Part shown: positions 52,086 through 60,991 of the stretch, in pieces | How the letters are laid out: each line of letters opens with the position of its first letter | How positions within the stretch are numbered: the stretch's first letter is position 1 | NCBI GenBank assembly: GCA_046726315.1 | Contig: JBKPAG010000011.1 | Location: 69,342-133,341 of the forward strand | Origin: JACVRX01 sp046726315 | GTDB taxonomy: Bacteria; Actinomycetota; Actinomycetes; Jiangellales; Jiangellaceae | Direction: 5' to 3' | Length of the DNA: 64,000 nucleotides | Made by a program: the position numbers and the translations under genes | The notes under the pieces: generated by a model | Databases searched by the model: none | Told to the model about the DNA's origin: nothing | What the model saw: only the letters and a program-made list of their open reading frames with translations

Positions 52086-53696
52086 ATGAGTGTGGGCGTT
52101 CAGTTGCGCCATGCTCGGGTGAACGGTAGGGGGAGCCGCCCACTTGACGACCGGCCGTGGCGGTTCGCTGCCGTCGCGCGGCCAGGAATGCTTGCCCTGA
52201 TCGTGGCGCTGACCGGCGCAGCGGGCAATGTCGTCCAATCGTGGTGGTGGCTGGCCGCGCTCGGGGTCGTGACGGTCGGCGGCGGCGTCGCCGAGCGGGT
52301 TCTTCCCCGGCTGTGGATCGCACCCGCGGCCGAGGCCGCGGCCGCCGCGCTGGTGATCGGGCTGGGCATGCACGACGCCTACCTCGGGCTGCCGTATCTG
52401 TTGGTGCCCGCTTTTGCCGGTGGGCTGGCCGGGAGCTGGCTGGGCGGGCTGGCCTGCGCCGCTGTCAGCACGGCTGGCCTGCTCGTGGGCGCCGTGCTGG
52501 CTCCGGAAGCACCGTTCGCGGTTGGGACGTACCTCGGCATGGTGCCTTGGATGGTGCTGGTTCTCTGCATGGGCCTGGTGGGTGCACTGGTGCGCCGCCA
52601 ACAGCGGCTGTACTCCGCCGACGTGGCACGGTACGCAGCCGCCTACCGTCTGCTTTCGGAGCTGCGGGCGGTCTCGCGTCAACTCTCCGGTGGCTTGGAC
52701 GCCGTCACCCTCGCTACCAGCATTCTCGACGACGTCGCTGCTGCGGTGCCGGTGCGACGATCCGCGCTGCTCGTCGGCAAAGAGGGTGGGGCGCTGGTCC
52801 CGCTCGCCGGCGGCGGCGAGGACGACCGATGGCTCGCTGATACGGCATATGACCGGCTGGCGCACGAGGTCATGCAGACCAAGTCGCCGACGACAGCGGT
52901 TCTGGCCCCCGGAACTCATCGGATCGCGGTGCCGGTACGGATTGGCACCCGCACCATCGGAGTGGTCGTGGCCGATCTCGGCGAGCCGGTCACGCCCGAC
53001 GAGCTGGCAGCGCTGGCGCGGTCGAGTGACGACGGTGCCCTGCGGCTTGAGACGGCATTGCTGTTCGACGAGATCAGAGAGCTCGCCACACGGGAGGAGC
53101 GGCATCGTCTGGCCCGCGAGATCCACGACGGCATCGCCCAGGAGCTGGCGTCGCTGGGATATCTGGTCGACGACATGCAGGCGCGTGCGACTGGGCCGGA
53201 TCTGAAGTCCCTGGCGGTCACCCTGCGTAAGGAAATCGGCCGGATCCTGTCCGATCTGCGGCATTCCATCTTTGATCTGCGCAGTGACGTCCCGGCCGAC
53301 GGGTGCCTGGGGACATCGCTTGCGCGGTATGCGCGAAAAGTCAGCTCCCAAACCGGTCTGCGCGTGCACCTCGCAAACGACGAACGCACGGGAGAGCGCC
53401 TTCAGCCGGAGATCGAGGCGGAGCTGTTGCGGGTCGGCCAGGAAGCGATCAACAACGTGCGTAAGCACGCCAAAGCCCGCAATCTGTGGGTGACGGTGTC
53501 GGTGAACCCGCCATCGGCGTGCATCCGGGTGGTCGACGACGGCGTGGGCCTGAGTGGCGAAGCCGGGGACCGTTACGGCATGGACATCATGGCTGAACGC
53601 AGCCGGCGGGTGGGCGCGACTCTGGTCGTCGAAGATCGCAGCGAAGGCGGTACGGTCGTCAACGTATCCCTGGACGGTTCCTACGGGAAGGTGTGA
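52086..53696 (+). CDS. NarL-type sensor histidine kinase with GAF domain
   Basis: A 536-residue membrane kinase. Six hydrophobic segments occupy about residues 30-175, then GAF (about 205-320) and the HisKA_3 dimerisation domain with phospho-acceptor His in RLAREIHDGIAQELASLGYL (about 345), and a HATPase with GQEAINNVRKHAKA, VVDDGVGL and YGMDIMAERSRRVGA. The signal is unknown. The cognate regulator starts three bases after the stop. ATG 52086 has no ribosome site (TTTCCCGC upstream). Confidence 0.9.
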   Translation: MSVGVQLRHARVNGRGSRPLDDRPWRFAAVARPGMLALIVALTGAAGNVVQSWWWLAALGVVTVGGGVAERVLPRLWIAPAAEAAAAALVIGLGMHDAYLGLPYLLVPAFAGGLAGSWLGGLACAAVSTAGLLVGAVLAPEAPFAVGTYLGMVPWMVLVLCMGLVGALVRRQQRLYSADVARYAAAYRLLSELRAVSRQLSGGLDAVTLATSILDDVAAAVPVRRSALLVGKEGGALVPLAGGGEDDRWLADTAYDRLAHEVMQTKSPTTAVLAPGTHRIAVPVRIGTRTIGVVVADLGEPVTPDELAALARSSDDGALRLETALLFDEIRELATREERHRLAREIHDGIAQELASLGYLVDDMQARATGPDLKSLAVTLRKEIGRILSDLRHSIFDLRSDVPADGCLGTSLARYARKVSSQTGLRVHLANDERTGERLQPEIEAELLRVGQEAINNVRKHAKARNLWVTVSVNPPSACIRVVDDGVGLSGEAGDRYGMDIMAERSRRVGATLVVEDRSEGGTVVNVSLDGSYGKV

Positions 53697-53699
53697 GCC

Positions 53700-54338
53700 G
53701 TGCCGACCACGGTGCTCCTGGTCGATGACCACGAGCTCATCCGGCAGGGCTTGCGGCGCGCCTTTGAACGTCATCCGGAGTTCCAGGTCGTCGGAGAAGC
53801 CGGTTCGGTCGCCGAGGCGACCGGGCTGGCAGATCAGCTCCGTCCCGACATCGTCGTCCTCGATGTGCGGCTCCCGGACGGTAGCGGTCTCGAGTTGGCC
53901 CAGGTGCTTCGTTCATCCCGTTCCGATCTCGGACTGGTCGTGTTGACCATGTATGCCGGCGACGACCAGCTCTTCGCCGCGCTCGACGCAGGCGCATCGG
54001 CGTTCGTGCCCAAGAGCGCATCCAGTGACGACGTTGTGGCGGCAGCGAGGCACGCCGCGGCGACTCCAGCGTCGTTCGCCGCCAGCGATCTGGCGGAGGC
54101 CATGCATCGACGAATGCATCCGACGGGGCCGCAGTTCACCCGCCGGGAACGCGAGGTGCTCGAACTGCTGGCCGAGGGACTCGGCGTGTCGAGCATCGCC
54201 CGCAAGCTCTACATCAGCGAGTCCACGACCAAGACCCACGTCTCGAAGCTGTACGACAAGCTCGGCGCCGCCAACCGGGCACAGGCGATCATGGCCGCCG
54301 TTCGCGCCGGCCTGGTCACCGCCGCGCCCGCCGACTAA
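53700..54338 (+). CDS. NarL/LuxR-family response regulator
   Basis: A 212-residue regulator. The receiver has LLVDDHELIRQGLRRAF, the phospho-acceptor Asp55 in VVLDVRLPDGSG and Lys in FVPKSASSDD; the C-terminal LuxR helix-turn-helix (about 142-205) reads FTRREREVLELLAEG, SSIARKLYISESTTKTHVSK. It pairs with the upstream kinase. Start GTG 53700. Tail-to-tail overlap of four bases with pimB. Confidence 0.92.
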   Translation: MPTTVLLVDDHELIRQGLRRAFERHPEFQVVGEAGSVAEATGLADQLRPDIVVLDVRLPDGSGLELAQVLRSSRSDLGLVVLTMYAGDDQLFAALDAGASAFVPKSASSDDVVAAARHAAATPASFAASDLAEAMHRRMHPTGPQFTRREREVLELLAEGLGVSSIARKLYISESTTKTHVSKLYDKLGAANRAQAIMAAVRAGLVTAAPAD

Positions 54339-55486
54339 GTCACTGCCGTAGGCCGGTGCCCGGCCAGCAGCCCGCGCAGGGTGGACACCGACTCCTGCCA
54401 GCTCCATTCCCGCTCGACCCAGGCGCGGCCCTTCTCGCCCATCAGCCGGACCCGGTCCAGGTCGCCGAGCAGGTCGGCGGCACGGGCGGCGATGCCGACC
54501 GGGTTGAACGGATCGACGACGTAGCCGGTCTCACCGTGCAGGACGGTCTCCGGCGCGCCGCCACTGTCACCGACCAGAACCGGGTGGCCACAGGCCTGTG
54601 CCTCGAGGAAGACAATTCCTAGGGCCTCGGGCTCGAGGCCGCCTTTCCGGGTCCGGCACGGCATCGCGAACACGTCGCCGACATCGAACCACCCGGGCGC
54701 CTCCGACCACGGGACCGCACCTGCGAACACGACCGACTCGCCGACACCCCCATCACGCACCTGGCGCTCCAGCCGGGGACGGTTGGGACCATCGCCCACG
54801 AGCAAGAGCAATGCGTCCGGGATCGACTCCAGTAGCTGGGGCATGGCCTTGATCAGCGCGTCCTGCCCTTTGCGATGGACGAACCGCGACACACAGACCA
54901 GCACCGGACGGCCCGGCTCGATCCCCAACCGCTCGCGCAGCGCAGCGCCGCCGACGCCGGGGCGGAACACCTCGGTGTCGACACCGGGGGCTAGCCGCTG
55001 CATCCGCTTGGACACGTCGTCAGACAGGGCAGAGGCGATGCGACGCCGGCAGAACTCCGACACGTAGGTCAAGACGTCGCACGCGTCGCCGATACGGCGC
55101 AACGCCCGTCTGGCCGCGGGAACCCGGGCCCACCAGGTCTCATGGCCATGGGTGAGCCCGACGACCCGCTGAGCCCCTGCTGCCCGCAGGCCATCGGCGA
55201 GCAATCCCAGCGGTGCAGCGGCGCCAAAGAGCACCGAGTCGCACCCCTCGGCCCGCAGCACGGCGGCGATCCGACGCGACGCCAATGGGGTCGGCAACAG
55301 CATCGAGGACTTGTCCCGCACCACCGGGAACGCCAGCAGCTCGTCGAACTCGCGGTCACCGGGCATCGACGCCGTGTACACCACGACCTCGTCCGGGGGC
55401 AGCCGGTCGGCGAGCGCGTACACGAACGACTCGATCCCGCCCTGCCGGGTCGGGAAGTCGTTGGTGACGACCAGCGTGCGGCTCAT
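54335..55486 (-). CDS. pimB: PimB-type GT4 mannosyltransferase
   Basis: A 383-residue GT-B glycosyltransferase that by similarity adds mannose from GDP-mannose to phosphatidylinositol mannoside at the inner membrane face. Features: TNDFPTRQGGIESFVYALA (about 8-26), LTHGHETWWARVP, VSRFVHRKGQDALIKAMPQL, LVGDGPNRPRLE and the EX7E motif region GLEPEALGIVFLEAQACGHP. ATG 55486 overlaps the M48 peptidase stop by four bases. Confidence 0.87.
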   Translation of the reverse strand: MSRTLVVTNDFPTRQGGIESFVYALADRLPPDEVVVYTASMPGDREFDELLAFPVVRDKSSMLLPTPLASRRIAAVLRAEGCDSVLFGAAAPLGLLADGLRAAGAQRVVGLTHGHETWWARVPAARRALRRIGDACDVLTYVSEFCRRRIASALSDDVSKRMQRLAPGVDTEVFRPGVGGAALRERLGIEPGRPVLVCVSRFVHRKGQDALIKAMPQLLESIPDALLLLVGDGPNRPRLERQVRDGGVGESVVFAGAVPWSEAPGWFDVGDVFAMPCRTRKGGLEPEALGIVFLEAQACGHPVLVGDSGGAPETVLHGETGYVVDPFNPVGIAARAADLLGDLDRVRLMGEKGRAWVEREWSWQESVSTLRGLLAGHRPTAVT

Positions 55487-56814
55487 CGGCCCGAGCCTGC
55501 CACAGGCGCGAGGTCCGCAGGTTCCGGCACGTCGTGCATTTGTGCCCAGGTTCGGGCAACCGCGATCCGTTGCGGTGTGGTGGGGTGAGTTGCAAACATG
55601 CCGAAGATGATTGCCGGCGGCTCGAGGTCCGCCTTGGCCGCCAGGGCCAGCGTCCGCTGCATTTCGGCGAACGTCTGTGGGTCCCCGGTCAGGGTCAAGG
55701 CGTGGATGTCTGCGCGGGTCTCGATTCGACGGCTGACCAGCGCCTGGACCGGCGCGGTCACCAGGCCCAGCACCGCGACGATCGCGAGCACCAGTGCCAG
55801 CACGCGAGGGTCGTGCGGGCCGGCCGCCCCGGCCCGAGCCAGCAGCCAGGGCCAGGCCAGCAGCCCGCCCAGCGCGCATACACCCGCCGCCGCGGCCAGC
55901 GCTCCGACCAGGGATCCGTCCCGGACGTCCTGCTCCACGGCGTGCCCGAGTTCGTGGGCGACGACATTGCGCACCTGTTCGGGCGGAGACTGCTCGACCA
56001 GCGTGTCGTAGACGACGATTCGCCGCGTCGCGCCGAGACCGGAGACGTAGGCATTGAGTGTGCTCGTCCGCCGGGAAGCGTCGGCCTCGAGGACCTGGTC
56101 GACATCGACGCCGTCCTGCTCGGCCATCGCCAACAGCGAGGTTCGCAGTTCGCCGTCGGGCAGCGGGGTGAACCGGTTGAAGACCGGCTCGACGACCAAC
56201 GGGTAGATGAAGGCAAGCGCGACGACGAACACCACTGCGGCGATGGCACTCACCGCCCACCACCACCGCGGCATCGCCCGGGCCAGCGCGACCAGCACCA
56301 TCAGCGCCAGGAGTGTTCCGGCAAGTTGCAGGCCGAAGGACTTGGCGACATCGGCCACCCAACCGGCCCACGAGCGCGTGGACAGGCCGAACTCGCGCCG
56401 GACGGCTTCGGCCCAGGCCGAGAACGGGATCGTCGAGAGCCGCACGACAGCGAGCACGGCAAGTCCACCGAGAAGCACTTGCAACACCCACCCGTTGCCC
56501 GCGGGACGAGCCGCTGCAGTCACGAGTCGAGCGCCCAGCGTCGTCAGACCCAACACGATCGCCACGGCGAGTCCCACACCAAGGCCGATGTAGGTGGGAG
56601 GGCGAATCTGGTTCTGGTAGGCGTCGGCGTCCGCCAGCTCGGTGGCGCTGAAGTCGCGGCCGGCGTCGGCCTCGACCGCGTCCGTTCCCCCCAGTGGATC
56701 CCACGGTGTGGTCATCACAATCGTGAGGACCACTGCTGCGAGCAGCACCGCCGTCAGGACCCACGGCAGGAGGCTCGGTCCCCCAGATCCCTCCGGGCCG
56801 TCACCTGGTGGCAA
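55483..56814 (-). CDS. M48-family membrane zinc metallopeptidase (Ste24-like)
   Basis: A 443-residue integral membrane protease. Six hydrophobic segments surround a cytoplasmic catalytic site, VVAHELGHAVEQD (about 283-295), with the third ligand Glu in RIETRADIHAL. STLNAYVSGLGATRRIVVYD is the family block before it. It resembles CAAX/Ste24 and HtpX proteases, which clear faulty membrane proteins. The start is unclear: TTG 56814 follows GGAGG nine bases upstream and overlaps the previous gene by 14 bases; TTG 56856 is the only longer option. Coupled to pimB by ATGA. Confidence 0.85.
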   Translation of the reverse strand: MPPGDGPEGSGGPSLLPWVLTAVLLAAVVLTIVMTTPWDPLGGTDAVEADAGRDFSATELADADAYQNQIRPPTYIGLGVGLAVAIVLGLTTLGARLVTAAARPAGNGWVLQVLLGGLAVLAVVRLSTIPFSAWAEAVRREFGLSTRSWAGWVADVAKSFGLQLAGTLLALMVLVALARAMPRWWWAVSAIAAVVFVVALAFIYPLVVEPVFNRFTPLPDGELRTSLLAMAEQDGVDVDQVLEADASRRTSTLNAYVSGLGATRRIVVYDTLVEQSPPEQVRNVVAHELGHAVEQDVRDGSLVGALAAAAGVCALGGLLAWPWLLARAGAAGPHDPRVLALVLAIVAVLGLVTAPVQALVSRRIETRADIHALTLTGDPQTFAEMQRTLALAAKADLEPPAIIFGMFATHPTTPQRIAVARTWAQMHDVPEPADLAPVAGSGR

Positions 56815-57961
56815 GCGAGGCCACCTCCGCCCGCCAGGTCGCGGTGATCGAGGCAACGTCGGTGCCCAAGACCTCCTGCATAGCCGCCTCGATTGCGGCG
56901 GGTCCCGCTGCAGCCACCGTCCGGTAGAGAGCGATCACATCCGCACTGCCATGTTCCTCGACGAGCAGGCGCACTGCTAGGTGGGCACCCTCGTACGCCC
57001 AGGTGGCCTGCCGTCGATCAGCGAATGCGGCGTCCGTTGGCAACGCTGTGGGTGGGCCATTCGCTCTGGCGTGCCGGAGCAGCCCAGCAACGGCCTGTTC
57101 GACCTCGATGCCCGACTCGCGGTAGCCCGCGTAGTCGGCCAGTCCTTCAGCCAGCCACAGCGGAACTGATCCCAGACCGTGGCACGCCACGTGGAATGCC
57201 TCGTGTCCGAACACAGCGGTTCGGGATGCCGGGTCAAGCCGGGCGAGCACTCCGGCGTCGGCGAGTATGCGCACTGGACCATCGTTCGTTCCCGGTGGCC
57301 CGAGCTGGCTCGTCACGGCTGCCAACCCGGGCCCTGCGCCGGCCGGGACCATGCGTCCGGCCTGGTTCCAGTCGTCCGGGATCACCAGCACCAACCGCGG
57401 CGGCGGTTCGCCCAGCAACCTTCCGACCGATGCCGACGCTCGGTCGAGTTCGGCGGCGTAGGTCCGCAGAACCGGGCGAGCAGCTGCGCCGACCACCAGT
57501 GAGTGTCGACCGGATTCCGTTCGCGCGCCGCGGATCTCCCACGGGACCGACGCGGCCGGCGACGAGCCGGTGACCAGGAACCGTGGTGTGATGTCGAGCA
57601 CAGCGCTGAGGACCGCATCGGTACGGTCGCCTGGGAATCTGTATCGCACCTGGACATGCGCCCGCCACGAGCCGTTCGGGCCACTATCGAGCGCGGTCAG
57701 CTGCTCCGACCACGCCTGCAGCCCCAGCCGACCCAGTGCCGCGAATTGGACCCATTGTCCGGAGTTCGCCCTCTGGTCGAGCGTGGTGAGCCATGAGTCG
57801 GCATCGGCGGTGCGAACTGCCTGCTCCCGTTGGTCGAGCACTCGCTCGATCGCGTGCTGTGCCGCCGAAACTGGTGCGCCGGAACTGGCGATTGGCACCG
57901 ACCCGACAAGGACGGCCAGTGCGACAGCCGCGAGGCCCAGCGCGGCGACCCGGCGGCTCAT
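56801..57961 (-). CDS. Secreted gluzincin-like metallopeptidase
   Basis: A 386-residue exported protein. A signal peptide (RRVAALGLAAVALAVLVGSV) covers residues 3-25. A NTF2-like or mixed domain follows, then the zinc motif VFGHEAFHVACHG (about 249-261) and WLAEGLADYAGYRE with the downstream Glu, the HExxH...E pattern of gluzincins near M1/M61. VLVIPDDWNQAGRMVPAGA precedes the active site. The substrate is unknown. It starts the run of three overlapping genes ending with pimB. Confidence 0.8.
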   Translation of the reverse strand: MSRRVAALGLAAVALAVLVGSVPIASSGAPVSAAQHAIERVLDQREQAVRTADADSWLTTLDQRANSGQWVQFAALGRLGLQAWSEQLTALDSGPNGSWRAHVQVRYRFPGDRTDAVLSAVLDITPRFLVTGSSPAASVPWEIRGARTESGRHSLVVGAAARPVLRTYAAELDRASASVGRLLGEPPPRLVLVIPDDWNQAGRMVPAGAGPGLAAVTSQLGPPGTNDGPVRILADAGVLARLDPASRTAVFGHEAFHVACHGLGSVPLWLAEGLADYAGYRESGIEVEQAVAGLLRHARANGPPTALPTDAAFADRRQATWAYEGAHLAVRLLVEEHGSADVIALYRTVAAAGPAAIEAAMQEVLGTDVASITATWRAEVASLATR

Positions 57962-57991
57962 CCACCGATCGTAGGCGTCGACGTCAGCGCC

Positions 57992-59047
57992 TCAGCCGGG
58001 CCGGGTTGCTCCCGAGAAGGGCATGTAGGAGATCGGGTCGATGCTGACGACATCACCCGGATGCGTGGCGTGTACGACCTGGCCGCTGCCCGCGTAGAGG
58101 CCGACGTGACTGATCGGGCTGTAAAAGAACACCAGGTCTCCCGGTTGCATCTGACTGTACGAGACCCGAGTGCCGACTCCGATCTGAGCGCTGGCAGAGC
58201 GGGGCAGCGAAACACCCGCCTGCGCCCACGCCATCATCGTCAGCCCGGAGCAGTCCCAGGCGTCCGGACCCTCCGCGCCGTAGCTGTACGGCTCGCCCAG
58301 CTGAGCCAGTCCGAAGTCGAGAGCTATCTGGCCCCGACCGGATGCGGGAACGTCCGGTGACGGCGTTTCACTCCCACCACCTCGGCTGGCTCGTTCGGCC
58401 GCCGCGGCACGCTCGCGCGCGACGCGTTCGGCGTCGAGCGTGGCCCTCTCCTCGGCCTCCAAGCCGGCGAGCAACTCCTCGGCGTCGGCAAGGTGCCGCT
58501 CGATCGTGTCCTGCTGGGCGGCGATGTCGGCCTCGACGGCTTTGAGCCGGTTGAGCTCCTCGTCGGCGAGAAGCCTGCTCTGCACTAGCCGCTGTTGCTC
58601 GGCGGCGACTGCCGCCAGCTGGTCGGCCTGCTGGTTGGCGTATGCGTCGATCACCGACGCCTTGGCCAGGAACTCCGCGGGATCGTCGGCCACCAGCGCA
58701 TTCAAGGTCGGGTCGATGCCGCCGGCCCGGTAGCTGGCCGCTGCGAATCCGGCCATGTCGGCGCTGAGTTCGTCGACCTTCTGCTGCTGGCTCTCGACGG
58801 CAGCGAGCGCCTTGGCCACGCGGCGCTTGACCTCCGCCAGCTCGTCGGTGGCGGCGTTGTATCTCTCGGTGGCCTGCTCGGCCTTGCGGTGCAGAGCATC
58901 GACCTGGGTGCGCACCTCGTCGAGCGTGGGCTTGGGGTCGGCATGACCCGGCGGAGCCACCATGAGCCCCCCGAGACCGGCGATGGCGGCGGTGCCGAGG
59001 GCGACGAGAGCGCGACGTGAACTACTGGAGCGGCCGTGCGCAGGCAC
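57992..59047 (-). CDS. NlpC/P60 cell-wall endopeptidase with coiled-coil domain
   Basis: A 351-residue secreted peptidoglycan hydrolase of the RipA/RipC type. A signal peptide with twin-Arg-like SSSRRALVALGTAAIAGLGG (about 7-26) precedes a long coiled coil (about 40-220, SYRAGGIDPTLNALV inside) and the NlpC/P60 domain with Cys in DAWDCSGLTMMAWAQAG (about 267), His in SHVGLYAG and the third residue in VVHATHPG. Start GTG 59047 with GGAAGGA five bases upstream, which is itself the end of a c-di-AMP riboswitch, so expression responds to that messenger. Confidence 0.92.
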   Translation of the reverse strand: MPAHGRSSSSRRALVALGTAAIAGLGGLMVAPPGHADPKPTLDEVRTQVDALHRKAEQATERYNAATDELAEVKRRVAKALAAVESQQQKVDELSADMAGFAAASYRAGGIDPTLNALVADDPAEFLAKASVIDAYANQQADQLAAVAAEQQRLVQSRLLADEELNRLKAVEADIAAQQDTIERHLADAEELLAGLEAEERATLDAERVARERAAAAERASRGGGSETPSPDVPASGRGQIALDFGLAQLGEPYSYGAEGPDAWDCSGLTMMAWAQAGVSLPRSASAQIGVGTRVSYSQMQPGDLVFFYSPISHVGLYAGSGQVVHATHPGDVVSIDPISYMPFSGATRPG

Positions 59048-59052
59048 GCGGG

Positions 59053-59220
59053 TCCTTCCTCAGCTACCGCCTACCGGGTGAGCTGACGGGTTCGGGTGAG
59101 GAAGTCACCCTACGGACGCGCCACATTGTTCATGGGCGCCCGATTCACCCCGGGAACATGGGTCCCCGGCTCCGGACTCGATCTGCTGGCACACAAACCG
59201 GGCCGAACTCGGCGGAGCGC
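59053..59220 (-). ncRNA. ydaO-yuaA-type c-di-AMP riboswitch
   Basis: On the minus strand, in order, are CGCTCCGCCGAG, GGAGCCGGGGACCCATG (59157-59173), GGGGTGAATCGGGCGCC (59136-59152), TAGGGTGACTTCC, then GAACCCGTCAGCTCACCCGG and TAGGCGGTAGCTGAGGAAGG. These are the conserved blocks of the actinobacterial ydaO element, upstream of an NlpC/P60 gene, its classic target. The 3' end runs into the ribosome site of that gene, so ligand could act on translation as well as transcription. Confidence 0.9.
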
Positions 59221-59316
59221 CTGCTCGTCGACCCTTCGGCCGGCAGGGGAAGCAGGCACCGCGTGGCAGGTTAGCCAGCCGACGCACGTCGGGCAAGTTC
59301 AACTGCGGCGATTCGT

Positions 59317-60591
59317 TCAGCCGAGAAGTGGCACCAGGACAGCGGAATCGACCGCGCGGGCGCCTTTGCGCCGCACGCCGTCGGCAACCTCCCGGTCAGA
59401 CGACACCACGACGACGGGGCGCCCCGCTGGCTCAGCGGCGACCAGCCGCCGGATCAGGTCGTCAGCGCTCTCTCCATACGGGCTGAACCGCACCCGGACT
59501 CCTTGTGCGGGTGTCACGGGCGGCGGCACCGACACGTCGGCACCGTCGAAGACGCAAGTCACCTCCGCTCCCGTCCGTGCGGCCAAGGCGCCGAGCCGTT
59601 GGACGAGACGGCTGCGTTGCGCCTCGAGCGGCATCGACGGCCAGGCGCCTTTGGTGACGTTGTATCCGTCGACGACCAAGTGGACGCGCGGCAACATGAG
59701 CACGTCGTCGAGCGAAGCGTCGTCACTGGGTCGCACCGACGTGGAGGTGACGCCGGGCTGCACGGCGTCGACCGTGTCTGCCGGCCGAACCCCCGACACC
59801 GGCAGCGCCAGTTCGCGGCGTAGACCTGCCGCAGCCTCGGCCAAGGTGTCCAACAGGAGGCCCAGCCGCGCCGTTTCGAGGCTGCGCCCGTCCCGATTCG
59901 CTCGCCGGACGCCACTCAACGCCTCCTCCGCCTCGGCCAGCCGACCGCGCAGCCGGCGGGCCTCGGATTCGGCGGACGCCCGAGCCGATTCGGCGAGCTC
60001 AGCCAACCTGGCCGCCTCGGCGGCGGTTGCCCGGCCGGCTTCCTCGGCGCGCAGCACGTCGTCCCTCGACTGTGTGACCTGTCGGCGCAGGGCGGCGTTC
60101 TCGGACTTGAGCCGATCGATCTCCGCCTTGGATCGTTCCCGGGCTTCCCGAGCCTCCGCGCGAGCCGCGGTGATCTGCTCGCGTAACCGCACGGTGGCGA
60201 TGTCGGCGCGGGCGGCTTGCTCCTCCTCTTCCGCACGGCTGACTTCCCCGGCAGCGGCGGCAACGACCTCATCCCAGCCGTCTTCATGCAGCAGGTACAC
60301 GACGACGGCCACATCGGCCGGATCCGCCGCCGGCGGTGTCGACCCGGCGGACAATGTCTCGACCAGGCCCGGTTGCGCTGCCCGTGCTGCTTCGAGCACG
60401 CGTTGCCGGAAGCCGGCATCGGCTTCCAGCGCAGCCGCGATGGCCGAGCCACCCAACCGAGCCCGCTTCGACGCCGTGAACCGTGCGACCCGTCGTAGCG
60501 ACGAAGGGACCAGGTCTGCGTCCAGGCCGCCCAGGACGTCGGCGGCGAGCGACAGGACCCGCCGCCGGATGGGTTGCGGTAGCGCGTTCAC
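59317..60591 (-). CDS. NYN-domain protein with central coiled coil
   Basis: A 424-residue protein. The N-terminal helical region (about 1-120, RVARFTASKRARLGGSAIAA) is followed by a long coiled coil (about 120-270) and a C-terminal PIN-like NYN domain with LVVDGYNVTKGAWPSMPLEA (Asp about 310), VTCVFDGADV and VVVSSDREVADGVRRKGA, retaining the acidic residues of a Mg-dependent RNase. In actinobacteria this plan (DUF901/YacP-like C-terminus) is annotated as an RNA-binding or nuclease-like protein. GTG 60591 overlaps the zinc-ribbon stop (GTGA). Confidence 0.87.
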   Translation of the reverse strand: MNALPQPIRRRVLSLAADVLGGLDADLVPSSLRRVARFTASKRARLGGSAIAAALEADAGFRQRVLEAARAAQPGLVETLSAGSTPPAADPADVAVVVYLLHEDGWDEVVAAAAGEVSRAEEEEQAARADIATVRLREQITAARAEAREARERSKAEIDRLKSENAALRRQVTQSRDDVLRAEEAGRATAAEAARLAELAESARASAESEARRLRGRLAEAEEALSGVRRANRDGRSLETARLGLLLDTLAEAAAGLRRELALPVSGVRPADTVDAVQPGVTSTSVRPSDDASLDDVLMLPRVHLVVDGYNVTKGAWPSMPLEAQRSRLVQRLGALAARTGAEVTCVFDGADVSVPPPVTPAQGVRVRFSPYGESADDLIRRLVAAEPAGRPVVVVSSDREVADGVRRKGARAVDSAVLVPLLG

Positions 60592-60848
60592 GTGCCGTCG
60601 GCACCTTGGCTGGCGATGGTGTCGATGCGCTGGACGACCTCGATGGAGTCGGTGTTCGCACACCAGCGGCACCGGACCTGCTCAACCCGTTCGTCGAGCA
60701 CCTCGGTCTCTTCGACTCGTGGCTCGCCGGCAAGGTCGAGGTGGACGAATTCGCGAACCCGGCTCGACCGAACGACGTCGAATCGGGTGAGGTTGCCGCA
60801 TTGGGCACACCGCCAGCGGGTCGTCGACGACAGCGCAGGTATGACCAC
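60588..60848 (-). CDS. Zinc-ribbon protein
   Basis: An 86-residue protein with two CxxC pairs, WRCAQCGNLTRFDVV (about 15-29) and VRCRWCANTDSIEVV (about 62-76), separated by an acidic middle. The pairs would hold one zinc ion, giving a rubredoxin-like fold. GTG 60848 has GGGGAG seven bases upstream. It is translationally coupled to the NYN gene, so the small protein may bring nucleic acid to, or regulate, the NYN nuclease; that is inference from coupling. Confidence 0.8.
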   Translation of the reverse strand: MVIPALSSTTRWRCAQCGNLTRFDVVRSSRVREFVHLDLAGEPRVEETEVLDERVEQVRCRWCANTDSIEVVQRIDTIASQGADGT

Positions 60849-60951
60849 GGATCCACTCCCCAGCAACTGCTCGGCTCAGGTTCGGCTCGAGGGTAGCTCC
60901 GGGCGCCAGCCGGCATGACGGCCGGCATGCGGCCAGCATGGCGGCGCGTCG

Positions 60952-60976
60952 GCACGCCGCTTGTCGGTCGGCGTGC
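60952..60976. promoter_or_regulatory. Inverted repeat between the zinc-ribbon and exonuclease genes
   Basis: GCACGCCG (60952-60959) pairs with CGGCGTGC (60969-60976). Just left, 60907-60939 carries three imperfect 11-base repeats built on GGCCGGCATG. It may be an operator or a leader hairpin of the gene starting at 60992. Confidence 0.3.
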
Positions 60977-60991
60977 ATACCGTCAACGGGT

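Noticed and set aside
60907..60976. Short GGCCGGCATG-like repeats as a CRISPR array
   Set aside because: Units of about 11 bases with no regular spacers; only three imperfect copies.
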